Shown here: one piece after another, positions 1 through 8,135 of the stretch
How the letters are laid out: each line of letters begins with the position of its first letter
Position numbering within the stretch: the stretch's first letter is position 1
NCBI GenBank assembly: GCA_002344125.1
Contig: DDTQ01000011.1
Coordinates: 765,245-829,244 of the forward strand
Source of the DNA: Ignavibacteria bacterium UBA2360
GTDB taxonomy: Bacteria; Bacteroidota; Ignavibacteria; Tepidaquicellales; OLB5
DNA: 64,000 bases
Reading direction: 5' to 3'
The notes under the pieces: generated by a model
The model's database searches: none
Told to the model about the DNA's origin: nothing
Seen by the model: the letters and a program-made list of their open reading frames with translations, nothing else
Translations under genes and position numbers: made by a program

Positions 1-1
1 G

Positions 2-289
2 TTAATGGCTGGACTTGACGGCATACAGAACAAGATCGATCCGGGTGAGGCGATGGAAATGGATATCTATCATTTAAGTAACAAAGAACTTAAGAATATT
101 CCACAGGCTCCTGATAACCTTGAATCCGCGCTTGAATGTCTGGCAAATGATAACGAATATCTGAAACAGGGCGGTGTATTCACTGATGATCTGATTGAGA
201 CATGGATAGAGTATAAAATGGAAAAAGAAGTTAAGCCGATGGCTTTGAGACCTCATCCGTATGAATTCCATTTGTACTATGAAGTGTAG
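2..289 (+). CDS. glnA: glutamine synthetase, C-terminal fragment (5' end outside window)
   Basis: This is the last ~95 residues of a type I glutamine synthetase, which makes glutamine from glutamate, ammonia and ATP in the cytosol. The reading frame is open from the window edge, so the gene is cut by the boundary and not truncated in nature. Recognisable family elements are MAGLDGIQNKIDPG, the GGVFTDDLIETWIEYK helix and the terminal RPHPYEFHLYYEV, which matches the usual end of bacterial GlnA. The stop at 287-289 is followed about 50 bases later by an intrinsic terminator. The adenylylation-site tyrosine segment lies further upstream and cannot be judged. Identification is confident; the subtype is inferred. 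Confidence 0.93.
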   Translation, partial: LMAGLDGIQNKIDPGEAMEMDIYHLSNKELKNIPQAPDNLESALECLANDNEYLKQGGVFTDDLIETWIEYKMEKEVKPMALRPHPYEFHLYYEV

Positions 290-339
290 TGAAATGTGAA
301 ATGTGTAAACGCAAAATGCAAAAGTAAAAAAGCAAAAAT

Positions 340-365
340 AGCGGCTCGAAAGGGCCGCTTTTTTT
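340..365 (+). terminator. intrinsic terminator after glnA
   Basis: A six-base-pair stem (AGCGGC at 340-345 with GCCGCT at 354-359) is followed directly by a run of seven T residues. It lies just downstream of the glnA stop and points in the same direction. Confidence 0.85.
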
Positions 366-369
366 ATAC

Positions 370-420
370 ACTCATACGATGAACTGCAGGTGCAGTCAGG
401 CTTGGAGTCATCTTATGAGT
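370..420. repeat. imperfect palindrome, copy 1 of a dispersed family
   Basis: The left arm starts ACTCATACGATGA at 370 and the right arm ends TCATCTTATGAGT at 420, complementary with one mismatch. The centre holds a second small dyad (ACTGCA/TGCAGT). The arms resemble the palindromes at 1110-1138 and 36956-36987, so this looks like a short dispersed intergenic repeat. Its function is unknown. Confidence 0.55.
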
Positions 421-495
421 AAGCAAACAGGGATTTTTATTTGTGGTTGCTATGTTCTATAAATTGTAATATTTTATACAAGAATTAGAATATAA

Positions 496-1098
496 ATGAA
501 TACAATCTATACAATTTTAGTTGTTTTGGTTTCAATATCGGCAGTCAATTCACAGGAATTGAAGAAGATTCCGATTCCAACTTTATTCAACACGGGAGTA
601 GATAATAATAAAATGACCATTGCTGATGGTGAAACTGATCCGCACTACGTACTGAGCATCAGCGCTGACCCTCAGTTTTCGGGTCCTGAAACAAAAGTAG
701 TATATTCAGATGGTTTCCCGATAGGTCCGTGGCTGTATAATGACGCAGTTTCAAAATGGATAGCACCAAGGGCAGATGCTGGAGAATGGAATTCACCGGG
801 AATATATGTTTATACTTTGTCCTTTTCACTGCATGGCTTTAAACACGAAACAGCTGAGATCAGGGGATTCTGGGTATCAGATAATAATGGAGCTGATATT
901 ATGATAAACGGGAAAAGCACGGGCTTCTTCACGGTTTATGACGCGTTCAGGTATGGTTTCAGCCCGTTTGAAATTAAAGAAGGATTTGTAAACGGCATAA
1001 ACACCATTTCATTTGTTGTGAATAACGGTGAGGCTCCCACAGGATTGCGGGTTATGATAGAAGGCAAAGCCGTGCCGATTGAGTTTACTGGGAAGTAG
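496..1098 (+). CDS. secreted protein of unknown function, beta-sandwich-like
   Basis: This 200-residue protein begins with a signal peptide (hydrophobic residues 4-17, probable cleavage after NSQ near residue 19). The mature part is rich in Gly, aromatic and Asn residues in alternating beta-like segments, including GFWVSDNNGADIMINGK around residues 125-141 and a C-terminal NTISFVVNNGE segment. That style resembles carbohydrate-binding or galactose-binding-like beta sandwiches, but I cannot assign a family. It has no T9SS sorting tail and no lipobox, so it is probably periplasmic or released. It stands alone between the glnA terminator and a hairpin shared with the convergent ferritin gene. 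Confidence 0.75.
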   Translation: MNTIYTILVVLVSISAVNSQELKKIPIPTLFNTGVDNNKMTIADGETDPHYVLSISADPQFSGPETKVVYSDGFPIGPWLYNDAVSKWIAPRADAGEWNSPGIYVYTLSFSLHGFKHETAEIRGFWVSDNNGADIMINGKSTGFFTVYDAFRYGFSPFEIKEGFVNGINTISFVVNNGEAPTGLRVMIEGKAVPIEFTGK

Positions 1099-1109
1099 CT
1101 GATCCTGGT

Positions 1110-1138
1110 TCATCGGATGACTTTAAGTCATCCGATGA
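1110..1138. terminator. perfect 14-bp palindrome between convergent genes, probable terminator; copy 2 of dispersed family
   Basis: TCATCGGATGACTT (1110-1123) is perfectly complementary to 1125-1138 around a single central base. It sits between the stop codons of two convergent genes and is followed by a short T tract near 1142, so bidirectional termination is likely. The sequence shares its GATGACT/AGTCATC core with the palindromes at 370-420 and 36956-36987. Confidence 0.6.
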
Positions 1139-1146
1139 ATGAATTT

Positions 1147-1644
1147 TTACTTTGCGGGCGGGGGAGCTGCCATTGTTTTACTCCGCTCAATTGACTGCAG
1201 TGCAAGATAGCTGGTTCCGAATTTCGCGATATTATCAAGCTCAGTATCATACTGTGCATAGTGCCGTTCTTCATCTGCTACAAGCCCTTCAAATACCTGT
1301 TTTGAAATAGCATCAGAATTTACCGAGCATTCGTTTGCCCAGATGTTATATTCTTTTGCGCTTTCTTCCTCCATCTTACGCGCAAGTTCCAGCATTCCTT
1401 TTACATCTTTTACCTGCTGAACTTTATCTTTTGGGGTCATATCAACATCACCCTTTAGAAACAGTATCCTTTCGGCAAGTTTTTCTACGTGCATCATTTC
1501 TTCGATGGCTGTTCGTTTGAAAAGTCCGGCAAGCAGATCGTAACCCTGGTCATCACAATGGAAATGGAAATACATGTATTGGTGAATTGCGCTCATCTCA
1601 TCTGAGGCGGCTTTATTAAGTAATTCAATACTTTTTTCGTGCAT
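1147..1644 (-). CDS. bacterioferritin-like ferroxidase/iron storage protein
   Basis: This 165-residue protein has the four-helix ferritin/bacterioferritin pattern. Likely di-iron ligands are Glu16, Glu49 with His52 (IEEMMH), Glu94 in the EEESAKEY helix, and Glu125 with His128 (ADEERHY). Met50 sits where the haem-ligand methionine of true bacterioferritins is found. Known members oxidise Fe(II) with O2 or peroxide and store the mineral in a hollow shell, which detoxifies iron in the cytosol. The C-terminal AAPPPAK tail is an extension beyond the usual core. It is monocistronic and convergent with the preceding gene. Whether it binds haem is inferred only. Confidence 0.88.
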   Translation of the reverse strand: MHEKSIELLNKAASDEMSAIHQYMYFHFHCDDQGYDLLAGLFKRTAIEEMMHVEKLAERILFLKGDVDMTPKDKVQQVKDVKGMLELARKMEEESAKEYNIWANECSVNSDAISKQVFEGLVADEERHYAQYDTELDNIAKFGTSYLALQSIERSKTMAAPPPAK

Positions 1645-1749
1645 AATAAATAATTCCTTTCAGGTGAATCTTATTATACAAAAATATTAAATTTTTGACC
1701 CTAAAAATATGATTTAGGACAGGATATAAGTTACGTATTTACAGAAAGT

Positions 1750-1775
1750 AAAAAGGCTGCATAGGCAGCCTTTTT
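1750..1775 (-). terminator. intrinsic terminator after the TPR lipoprotein gene
   Basis: An 11-bp stem (1750-1760 with 1765-1775) has an ATAG loop and A/T-rich outer arms, giving a U tract on either strand. It lies about 30 bases beyond the stop of the minus-strand TPR gene. Confidence 0.85.
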
Positions 1776-1806
1776 GCGGAGGTAAATATAGATTTGAAGA
1801 AAAGAA

Positions 1807-2844
1807 TTATTTTGCTGCTTTTTCCATGTAGTTTTTTAACGAGCTATCCAATGCCGGCTTTTGCGAAACAGCTGTTTGCCAATCCTTAAGCGCATTTGGT
1901 TTATCCATTGAATTGAAGAATGAAAATCCCCTGTTAACATAAGCGTCAGTGAGGTTTGGATCAAGTTCAATAGCTTTTGAGTAGTCATTGATCGCCTGCG
2001 GGTACCTTCTTAAGTTGGCCAATGCAAAACCGCGGGCATTAAATGTCATTGCGTTTGCCGCACCAAGTTTGATGGCTTTATCAAAATCCTCCAGTGCAAA
2101 CTGGAACTGATCAGTGTTCAGAAAAATGTAACCCCTGTTTATGTACGCATCGGCAAGTGTTGAATCGGTTTGAACGGCTTTATCATAATCAGGCAGCGCG
2201 TCAAAATATCTTTTCATGTTCGCGAAAGCGTATCCGCGCGTGTTATAATATATGGCGCGTTTGGGATTGAGCTCAATTGCCTTGGTGAAATCTGTTACAA
2301 CATTTTCATATTTATTCAGGCTTAGATAAGCAAAGCCCCTGTTTGCATAAGCATCTTCATAATTTGGATTGAGTTCAATAGCTTTGGAATAATCCTTAAC
2401 AGCCTGAATGTAATCTTTAAGCAGGGCATAAACATATCCGCGCCTGTTTATATAAATGGCACTTTTTGTGTCCTTCTCAACAGCCTTTTCGTAATCTTCC
2501 ATTGCCTTTCCGTATTCATTGGTCGTGATGTACACATAGCCCCTGGCGTCGTAGAATCGGGCTGAATCAGGTGAGATATCAATTGCTTCGCTGAAGTCCT
2601 CAATTCCTTTAGAAAGATCATTCCTGGTAACATACAATACACCCCGGTGGTACCAGGCTGTCTGATTCTTTTTATCAAGCTCAATCGCTTTGTTGAATTC
2701 ATTCATTGCATCATCAAGCTTGCCTTTGTTCTGGAGTTCAATGCCTGATTTCAGATGTTTTGCAGATTCTTCGGGATTTCTTCCGGCGCAGCCAAGTATA
2801 ACAGACAAAAGCAATAGAACGGGAATAAGATATTTATATAACAT
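1807..2844 (-). CDS. TPR-repeat lipoprotein
   Basis: This 345-residue protein starts with a lipoprotein signal (hydrophobic stretch then VILGC, lipidated Cys at residue 19). From about residue 29 to the end it is an almost uninterrupted series of about nine 34-residue tetratricopeptide repeats with the pattern NRGYxY...Y..A..DY.KAIEL(N/D)P. TPR arrays are protein-binding scaffolds, so this is probably an envelope-anchored adaptor. The partner is not evident. It is divergent from another small lipoprotein gene, with the shared promoter region in the 85 bases between them. A second TPR lipoprotein lies at 3459-4271. Confidence 0.9.
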   Translation of the reverse strand: MLYKYLIPVLLLLSVILGCAGRNPEESAKHLKSGIELQNKGKLDDAMNEFNKAIELDKKNQTAWYHRGVLYVTRNDLSKGIEDFSEAIDISPDSARFYDARGYVYITTNEYGKAMEDYEKAVEKDTKSAIYINRRGYVYALLKDYIQAVKDYSKAIELNPNYEDAYANRGFAYLSLNKYENVVTDFTKAIELNPKRAIYYNTRGYAFANMKRYFDALPDYDKAVQTDSTLADAYINRGYIFLNTDQFQFALEDFDKAIKLGAANAMTFNARGFALANLRRYPQAINDYSKAIELDPNLTDAYVNRGFSFFNSMDKPNALKDWQTAVSQKPALDSSLKNYMEKAAK

Positions 2845-2929
2845 ATTTAAGTTGAATTTTTGTATTTATTGTAGTAAGTTTAGAGAATTAAAAATTTACT
2901 TGTAATACCGTAAAAAAGTTAGAAAAAAG

Positions 2930-3328
2930 ATGAAAAATTTAGTAAAAACAGCATTTTGTTTGTCAGCCATTGCTGTGATGTTTACCGGCTGCAGCAAAGA
3001 TAAAGGAAGCAAAGTTGTAGATAATTACAAAGTTCAGCACAAAGATACAGCGGATATAAACAAGGATCAGTACAGAATTGCCGAAATATTTGATGGTGAT
3101 AAAAGCCAGATGCATGATCTTATCAAAGGACCCGCAACATTTGATATTATGCATCAGGGCACAGGTTCATATAAGATCCGTTTGTTGAAAAATGACGGCA
3201 CAGAAATTGCTGTTTTGGCTGAAGGCTCAGGTGATTTTAAAGGCAAGAAACAACTGGATATACCTGAAACCACGGCTTATATACTTGATGTAAAATCTAC
3301 AGGAAAGTGGTCTGTTTACAGGGAGTAA
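2930..3328 (+). CDS. small lipoprotein of unknown function
   Basis: This 132-residue protein has a lipoprotein signal with lipobox FTGC (Cys21). The mature part has a charged N-terminal linker (KDKGSK...) followed by a compact region ending in strands such as YKIRLLKNDGTEIAVLAEGSGDFKGK and a terminal TGKWSVYRE. The ending suggests a small beta domain that reports or binds at the envelope, but I recognise no family. It is transcribed divergently from the TPR lipoprotein and ends at a bidirectional terminator. Confidence 0.78.
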   Translation: MKNLVKTAFCLSAIAVMFTGCSKDKGSKVVDNYKVQHKDTADINKDQYRIAEIFDGDKSQMHDLIKGPATFDIMHQGTGSYKIRLLKNDGTEIAVLAEGSGDFKGKKQLDIPETTAYILDVKSTGKWSVYRE

Positions 3329-3350
3329 TAAACAGGTAGCATTTTAAATC

Positions 3351-3385
3351 AAAAAGGAATGACAATTAAGTCATTCCTTTTTTTA
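3351..3385. terminator. bidirectional intrinsic terminator
   Basis: A 13-bp perfect stem (3351-3363 with 3370-3382) has an A run on one side and a T run on the other, between two convergent genes. It can end transcription from both directions. Confidence 0.9.
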
Positions 3386-3458
3386 TTTCCCCACTTAAAG
3401 CCGTAAACGGCTGAAAGTGAAATTGTTTTTCTGCCTTATCCTGCAGAACAATTCGTTT

Positions 3459-4271
3459 TTATTTTATCAGAGGTCTGATCCTGTTGATCTTCGGCCGCAA
3501 TTCAGCTTCGTATGTTCTGTTAAGCAGTATAGCCTGTTCCCAGTCACGCGCGGCTTCTTTAAATTTTCTTTGTGCGAGATATGAGGTTCCTCTGTTGTAA
3601 TATCCCTTCGCCAGCCGCGGATCTTTGAATATTACAGTATCATACTGAAATACAGCGGAGTCAGGTTTACCCAATATATCATAAATATTACCTTTATTAA
3701 AATTTGCTATCGTATCATCCGGTTTCAGGTAAAGAACCATATTGTAATCTGCCATTGCTGAATCGTATATTTTGAATCTTTCGTAAGCATTGCCCCTGTT
3801 CATATAGGCGGAATGGTTAGACTGTGTCATCCTGATATATTCATTGTAATCTGATATCGCTTCGCGGTAAAATTTTATGTTCTGAAAGTGATTGCCTCTA
3901 TCAAGATATGGGCCCGGTTCAATTGGCTTTTTCTTTATAAGCTCATTAAGCAATTGGAAAGCCTGAGTATTCCATACCTTGTATATGCTATCCCTTGGGA
4001 TACTGTAACCCCTGTGGTATGAATCCAGGGAATCTCTGTAGTCAAAATTTCCCGTGCCGTAAATATCTGTGCTATCGCGCTGACGGATCAGGTTTGAATC
4101 GATAAGCTCTCTTATGATCTCATCGTACTCTGCCTGTTCAAGGGAATCCTTTTCTTTGCGAAGCTCTGACTCTGTCTTCTTTGTGCATCCCGCAAATAAA
4201 AGCGAAATTGCTACAATAAAAAGCGCTGCTACTGAAATGATGTTTTTGATCATAAACTTGGATAATTTCAT
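3459..4271 (-). CDS. TPR-repeat lipoprotein
   Basis: This 270-residue protein starts with a basic N-terminus, a hydrophobic segment and the lipobox LFAGC (Cys29). An acidic, Ser/Asp-rich linker follows (about residues 30-105), then about four TPR units (LDRGNHFQNIKFYREAISDY, MNRGNAYERFKIYDSAMADY, FNKGNIYDILGKPDSAVFQY, YNRGTSYLAQRKFKEAARDW). It is predicted to be an envelope-anchored protein-interaction scaffold like the one at 1807-2844, but shorter. Its partners are unknown. It is convergent with the small lipoprotein gene and separate from purK-purE downstream. Confidence 0.88.
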   Translation of the reverse strand: MKLSKFMIKNIISVAALFIVAISLLFAGCTKKTESELRKEKDSLEQAEYDEIIRELIDSNLIRQRDSTDIYGTGNFDYRDSLDSYHRGYSIPRDSIYKVWNTQAFQLLNELIKKKPIEPGPYLDRGNHFQNIKFYREAISDYNEYIRMTQSNHSAYMNRGNAYERFKIYDSAMADYNMVLYLKPDDTIANFNKGNIYDILGKPDSAVFQYDTVIFKDPRLAKGYYNRGTSYLAQRKFKEAARDWEQAILLNRTYEAELRPKINRIRPLIK

Positions 4272-4408
4272 ATAATATTCAAATATATTGAATAAGAAAG
4301 TAATTTATTAAACTAAAATTAAGTATTGCAAAGATTAACTTATTCGGGCTATAAATGAATACCGTATTTACGGCATTTAATTTTCGTTAGAATATTTAGA
4401 GTTACCCG

Positions 4409-4903
4409 CTACTTCCTGGTTTTTATCTTTTTGTTTTTCGCCATTGATTCTGCTGCAAGTTTTTTCTTATATAACAGCAATTTCCTCAGCAGAGATTTGT
4501 TATTCGTAGCTAGAATTTCAACAGCAAGAAGTCCTGCGTTCTTCGCGTTGCCTATGGCAACGGTTGCTACGGGAATGCCGGTTGGCATCTGTACAATTGA
4601 TAGCAGTGAGTCAATTCCTTCAAGTGCTTTTGTACGGATTGGTACACCAATAACAGGTAGTGGTGAATGCGAAGCAGCCATTCCCGGCAGATGTGCCGCG
4701 CCTCCGGCGCCTGCGATAATTATTTTTAAGCCGCGCTTGTGGGCAGTATCCGCATACTTGGCCATAAAATGCGGTGTGCGGTGAGCAGAGGTGATCTTTA
4801 TTTCATATGGAATACCGAACTCATCACAAACATTCGCGGCTTCCTGCATCGTTGGCAGATCTGAATCACTGCCCATAATAATGCCTACAATAGGTTTTTT
4901 CAT
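4409..4903 (-). CDS. purE: N5-carboxyaminoimidazole ribonucleotide mutase
   Basis: PurE converts N5-CAIR to CAIR in purine synthesis. The protein opens with MKKPIVGIIMGSDSDLP and carries the class I active-site elements SAHRTP, AGAGGAAHLPGM and the nucleotide-binding loop with NAKNAG. I placed the start at 4903 because the family begins at this Met. The frame stays open 24 codons further upstream, but that part (TKSKTRFRLAFETRQ) is not PurE-like and crosses an inverted repeat (GCCTTG/CAAGGC near 4930-4945). It follows purK, its functional partner, by 93 bases on the same strand. The basic C-terminal tail (KLAAESMAKNKKIKTRK) is an extension. Confidence 0.94.
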   Translation of the reverse strand: MKKPIVGIIMGSDSDLPTMQEAANVCDEFGIPYEIKITSAHRTPHFMAKYADTAHKRGLKIIIAGAGGAAHLPGMAASHSPLPVIGVPIRTKALEGIDSLLSIVQMPTGIPVATVAIGNAKNAGLLAVEILATNNKSLLRKLLLYKKKLAAESMAKNKKIKTRK

Positions 4904-4996
4904 TTTACTAATTTTTGTTATTACTGCCTGCCTTGTCTCAAAGGCAAGGCGGAATCTTGTTTTTGATTTTGTCATTCAGGAATGACAGGCAAAAAA

Positions 4997-6133
4997 TTAA
5001 ATCACAATTTTCTTTTCAGCTGCTTTAGCTTTTCTTAATATTGTACCCGGGTCATTTCCGGTTACAGTTACATGACCCATCTTTCTGCCAACCCTCGAAT
5101 TCTTCTTCCCGTAAATATGCAGATGAATATCTTTATCGCCGAGTGCCGCCGCATAGTTCTTCACGATACCTTCTTTGTTTGTTTTGCCCAGCAGATTTAT
5201 CATAACAGCGGAGCTGTTAACCATAGCTGTATTGCCAAGAGGTAAATTTAACACTGCTCTTATATGGTTTTCAAACTGCGAAGTTATACAGCCTTCAATG
5301 GTGTAATGACCCGAATTGTGCGGCCTTGGAGCCATTTCATTAACCAGTATTCTGCCATCATTTGTGTAAAACATTTCTATTCCGAATAATCCGAATCCTT
5401 TAACGGCTTTCACGCAATCCATGGCAATCTTTGAAGCTTTACGGCGGACACTTTCTTTTACTTTGGCGGGAGCTATCACAGTATGACAAATATGATCCTT
5501 CTGAATAGTTTCAACAACGGGATAGACTACACTTTCTTTTTGGGTTCTAGCGGCCATTACGGCAAGTTCTTTTGTAAAGTGTACAAATTCTTCCGCGAGG
5601 AGTTTTGAGTGACGGTGGGTCAGTTTATCAAATGCTGTATCAAAATCCTTCTTATTTCTCACCATTGCATTGCCGTAACCATCGTAACCCATTTTCCTTG
5701 ATTTAAGTACAAACGGGAGCTTCAGTTCTTCAGCTGTTTTTTCAAATTCATATTTATGGTTTACTGCTGTGAATTTTGGAAGCGGAATATTGTACTTCAA
5801 TAGAGTTTGTTTCTGGATAAGTTTATCCTGGATCATTGCTATAGTTGCCGATGACGGAAAAACTTTCACGCCGAGTGATTCCAGGTATTCTATAATCCTG
5901 TAATCAATGAATTCGTTTTCAAGTGTTATAACATCAGTTTGTGTGGCAAGTTTTTTGAGGAGCTTTTTGTTTGAAGAGCTGCCGATCAATTCAATAGAAG
6001 AGATCATTCCCGCAGGCGAGCCTGCTTCTTTTTCCAGCACCGCAACATCAAAGCCCATGCGTATTGCGGCAAATGCTGACATCCGAGCTAACTGCCCGCC
6101 GCCTAAGATGCCTATACAAATTGGTTTTTTCAA
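4997..6133 (-). CDS. purK: N5-carboxyaminoimidazole ribonucleotide synthetase
   Basis: PurK uses ATP and bicarbonate to carboxylate AIR, giving the N5-CAIR that PurE rearranges. The 378-residue ATP-grasp protein has the N-terminal GILGGGQLARM dinucleotide-like loop, the central ATP-grasp lobe (FVLKSRKMGYDGYGN around residue 140) and the metal-binding NEMAPRPHNSGHYTIEGC motif around residue 267. All are standard for PurK, and the length fits the family. It is the upstream gene of a purK-purE pair. The other purine genes are not in the window. Confidence 0.95.
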   Translation of the reverse strand: MKKPICIGILGGGQLARMSAFAAIRMGFDVAVLEKEAGSPAGMISSIELIGSSSNKKLLKKLATQTDVITLENEFIDYRIIEYLESLGVKVFPSSATIAMIQDKLIQKQTLLKYNIPLPKFTAVNHKYEFEKTAEELKLPFVLKSRKMGYDGYGNAMVRNKKDFDTAFDKLTHRHSKLLAEEFVHFTKELAVMAARTQKESVVYPVVETIQKDHICHTVIAPAKVKESVRRKASKIAMDCVKAVKGFGLFGIEMFYTNDGRILVNEMAPRPHNSGHYTIEGCITSQFENHIRAVLNLPLGNTAMVNSSAVMINLLGKTNKEGIVKNYAAALGDKDIHLHIYGKKNSRVGRKMGHVTVTGNDPGTILRKAKAAEKKIVI

Positions 6134-6263
6134 TTTTAGCTGAATTTAAAGCAGAAATGATAATTTTGAACTGAGTTTCAGACAAATATCAAAAAAAAAT
6201 TGCAGAAATAAAATCTAATAAAACATTGAATGGTATTTCATAATACAAGGGTAATGATCGTAA

Positions 6264-7094
6264 TCAACCGGAAGCATGCGCTTTAACAAGCTCAAGCACT
6301 TCGCCAACGGCGTCTTCATTGTTGGTGGAGTTTGTCACGTAATCAGCTTTTCGTTTCAGCTCAGGTATGGCATTTTTAACAGCTATGTTATAAGCGCCGA
6401 AATCAAACAGCGGCATATCGTTGTGCCAATCGCCGATCACAGCCACATTTTTTTTGTTGAATCCCAAGTGCTTAACAAGCCTTTTAACGCTTTCGAGCTT
6501 GTTGCTTTGTTTGTTCTTTATGGTAAGCAGGTAGTAATCATTGCGGGGTGATTTGGTAACACTCAGCGAAACACCGCGTTTATCAAAAAATCCGAAGCCC
6601 GCTTTAATGTGTTTCATGCTGGCTTTATCTTCGCAGTAAATCAGTATTTCAAGTATATCTTTTACTCCGGTAAAATCAGAGACATCTTTTATCGGGGCTG
6701 AAAGTTTTGTGTACTCTTTAACTACAGCGTTATTGGGAGTTACAAAAAGATTGTGTTCATCACACATGGTTATCTTGCCGTAGTTATCTTCTGCAAGAGA
6801 AATTGCTTTGTGTACAAATGAATCTTTGATCGTACCCCTGTAAACAGCGCTGCCGTTTCTGCTTTTTATAAGCGCGCCGTCAAGGGTCACAAACGGGATA
6901 TCAATTTCAAGGTCATCGGCAATATGAGATGAAAAATGAAATGACCTTGCCGAAGAGAGTGTGCAGAAAATATTCTGTTTTTTCAGCTCTTTAGCAAGCT
7001 GCAGAGTTTTTTCGCCAACATTTCCATGCTGGTCAACCAGTGTGCCGTCAATATCTATGACAATTAATTTTATGTCCTTTAGTCTGTGGGTCAA
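6264..7094 (-). CDS. HAD superfamily (Cof-like, IIB) phosphatase
   Basis: This 276-residue protein is a haloacid-dehalogenase phosphatase of the Cof/SupH class, which removes phosphate from sugar phosphates or nucleotides. Motif I is DIDGTLVD (nucleophile Asp14), motif II lies in the TLSSARS region, motif III includes Lys in SNKLESVKRL, and motif IV is GDWHNDMPLF. The insertion between motifs II and III is the large C2B cap. The substrate cannot be told from sequence. The gene is monocistronic on the minus strand. Confidence 0.88.
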   Translation of the reverse strand: MTHRLKDIKLIVIDIDGTLVDQHGNVGEKTLQLAKELKKQNIFCTLSSARSFHFSSHIADDLEIDIPFVTLDGALIKSRNGSAVYRGTIKDSFVHKAISLAEDNYGKITMCDEHNLFVTPNNAVVKEYTKLSAPIKDVSDFTGVKDILEILIYCEDKASMKHIKAGFGFFDKRGVSLSVTKSPRNDYYLLTIKNKQSNKLESVKRLVKHLGFNKKNVAVIGDWHNDMPLFDFGAYNIAVKNAIPELKRKADYVTNSTNNEDAVGEVLELVKAHASG

Positions 7095-7223
7095 TACGTT
7101 GTTTTCGGGTAATTTAATACTGTGAACAGGTTATAAACTGCCTGCAAATTTAGCTATATGAATGCTTAAAAAAAATTCATTTTGAAGGTTTTGTAGTATG
7201 TAATATGAACTAATGATTATTAA

Positions 7224-7991
7224 TCATACTGCCATTTTCTTTTTAAGTATCAAAAACGATAAATATGGAATAATCATAGAAGCAGCCATCCAGAGCGTAA
7301 CAGCAAGTGTTGCCCTCTCATCCATAGGACCGGCAGCAAGCACGGGAATTATTGTATCAATTGCGGCATGTACTATTGCCGGCGCCCAAATAGTGTTTCC
7401 TCCTTTTTCATACAAATAAGAAAAAGGAAAGGACGAAACAACGGCAAGCAAAACTGCCATACCCCCAACAAGCAACCCCTGGTTTATAATAATTGGAATA
7501 TGCGCAACCGAAAATAAAATTACAGCAAGCCATGCTGCTTTCCAAAAGCTTCTGCCTTCGCGAAGCCGGCGGAATAAAAACCCGCGGTACAAAACTTCTT
7601 CTGCTATCCCATGTAATACAAATACTCCGATGGCAAGCCATATCCAGTTTTGTGGTATAGAGAAATTATATCCAGTAAGCATAGTAATTAAAGGATAACA
7701 TAAGAATAGAAGTATTGTAATTATTAGCGATGCAGCTATTGCTTTACTGCCGGGTTTTCCTAAGCCAAGAATTTTTACCAGGTCAGAAATTCGGGTCTTA
7801 AATAACAATACTTCAGTTATTGCAGCTGCAATTAATACACATACAGAAATAAGAAGCGCATTTATGGGGTTTACAGTATCGCCGGTTAATTTGGCTGTCA
7901 GTTCAAAAGTACCGTATAATATAATATAACCGGTAATTATAAGGATTAAACTTTTGTTCCTGAAAATTTCAGTCGAAGTATTTTTTTCCAT
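7224..7991 (-). CDS. CPBP family intramembrane metalloprotease
   Basis: This 255-residue protein has about seven or eight hydrophobic segments and the CPBP/Abi (CAAX protease and bacteriocin-processing) signature: Glu131-Glu132 with Arg136 in HGIAEEVLYRGFLFR, and the second-helix His164 in FSVAHIP. These residues are the proposed metal or catalytic site of Rce1-type proteases. Bacterial members are linked to peptide processing or immunity, but no peptide or bacteriocin gene is adjacent. Its role is therefore open. Confidence 0.88.
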   Translation of the reverse strand: MEKNTSTEIFRNKSLILIITGYIILYGTFELTAKLTGDTVNPINALLISVCVLIAAAITEVLLFKTRISDLVKILGLGKPGSKAIAASLIITILLFLCYPLITMLTGYNFSIPQNWIWLAIGVFVLHGIAEEVLYRGFLFRRLREGRSFWKAAWLAVILFSVAHIPIIINQGLLVGGMAVLLAVVSSFPFSYLYEKGGNTIWAPAIVHAAIDTIIPVLAAGPMDERATLAVTLWMAASMIIPYLSFLILKKKMAV

Positions 7992-8135
7992 AAATTATAA
8001 TTGTCATGAATTAAAATATATCAGCAAAAAATATCAGTAAATTGTAAATTAGCAAATAAATTTGAATCAAAACAGTATTTTATAGAAACATATTTCCACT
8101 GATTATTAGATTACAATTTCGTAATTTTGTAAGAT

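Noticed and set aside
1335..1520. Plus-strand open frame inside the bacterioferritin-like gene
   Set aside because: It is an antisense shadow of a clear gene, with no support of its own.
4904..4975. N-terminal 24-residue extension of PurE
   Set aside because: The family starts at Met 4903. The upstream open frame crosses an inverted repeat and is not PurE-like.
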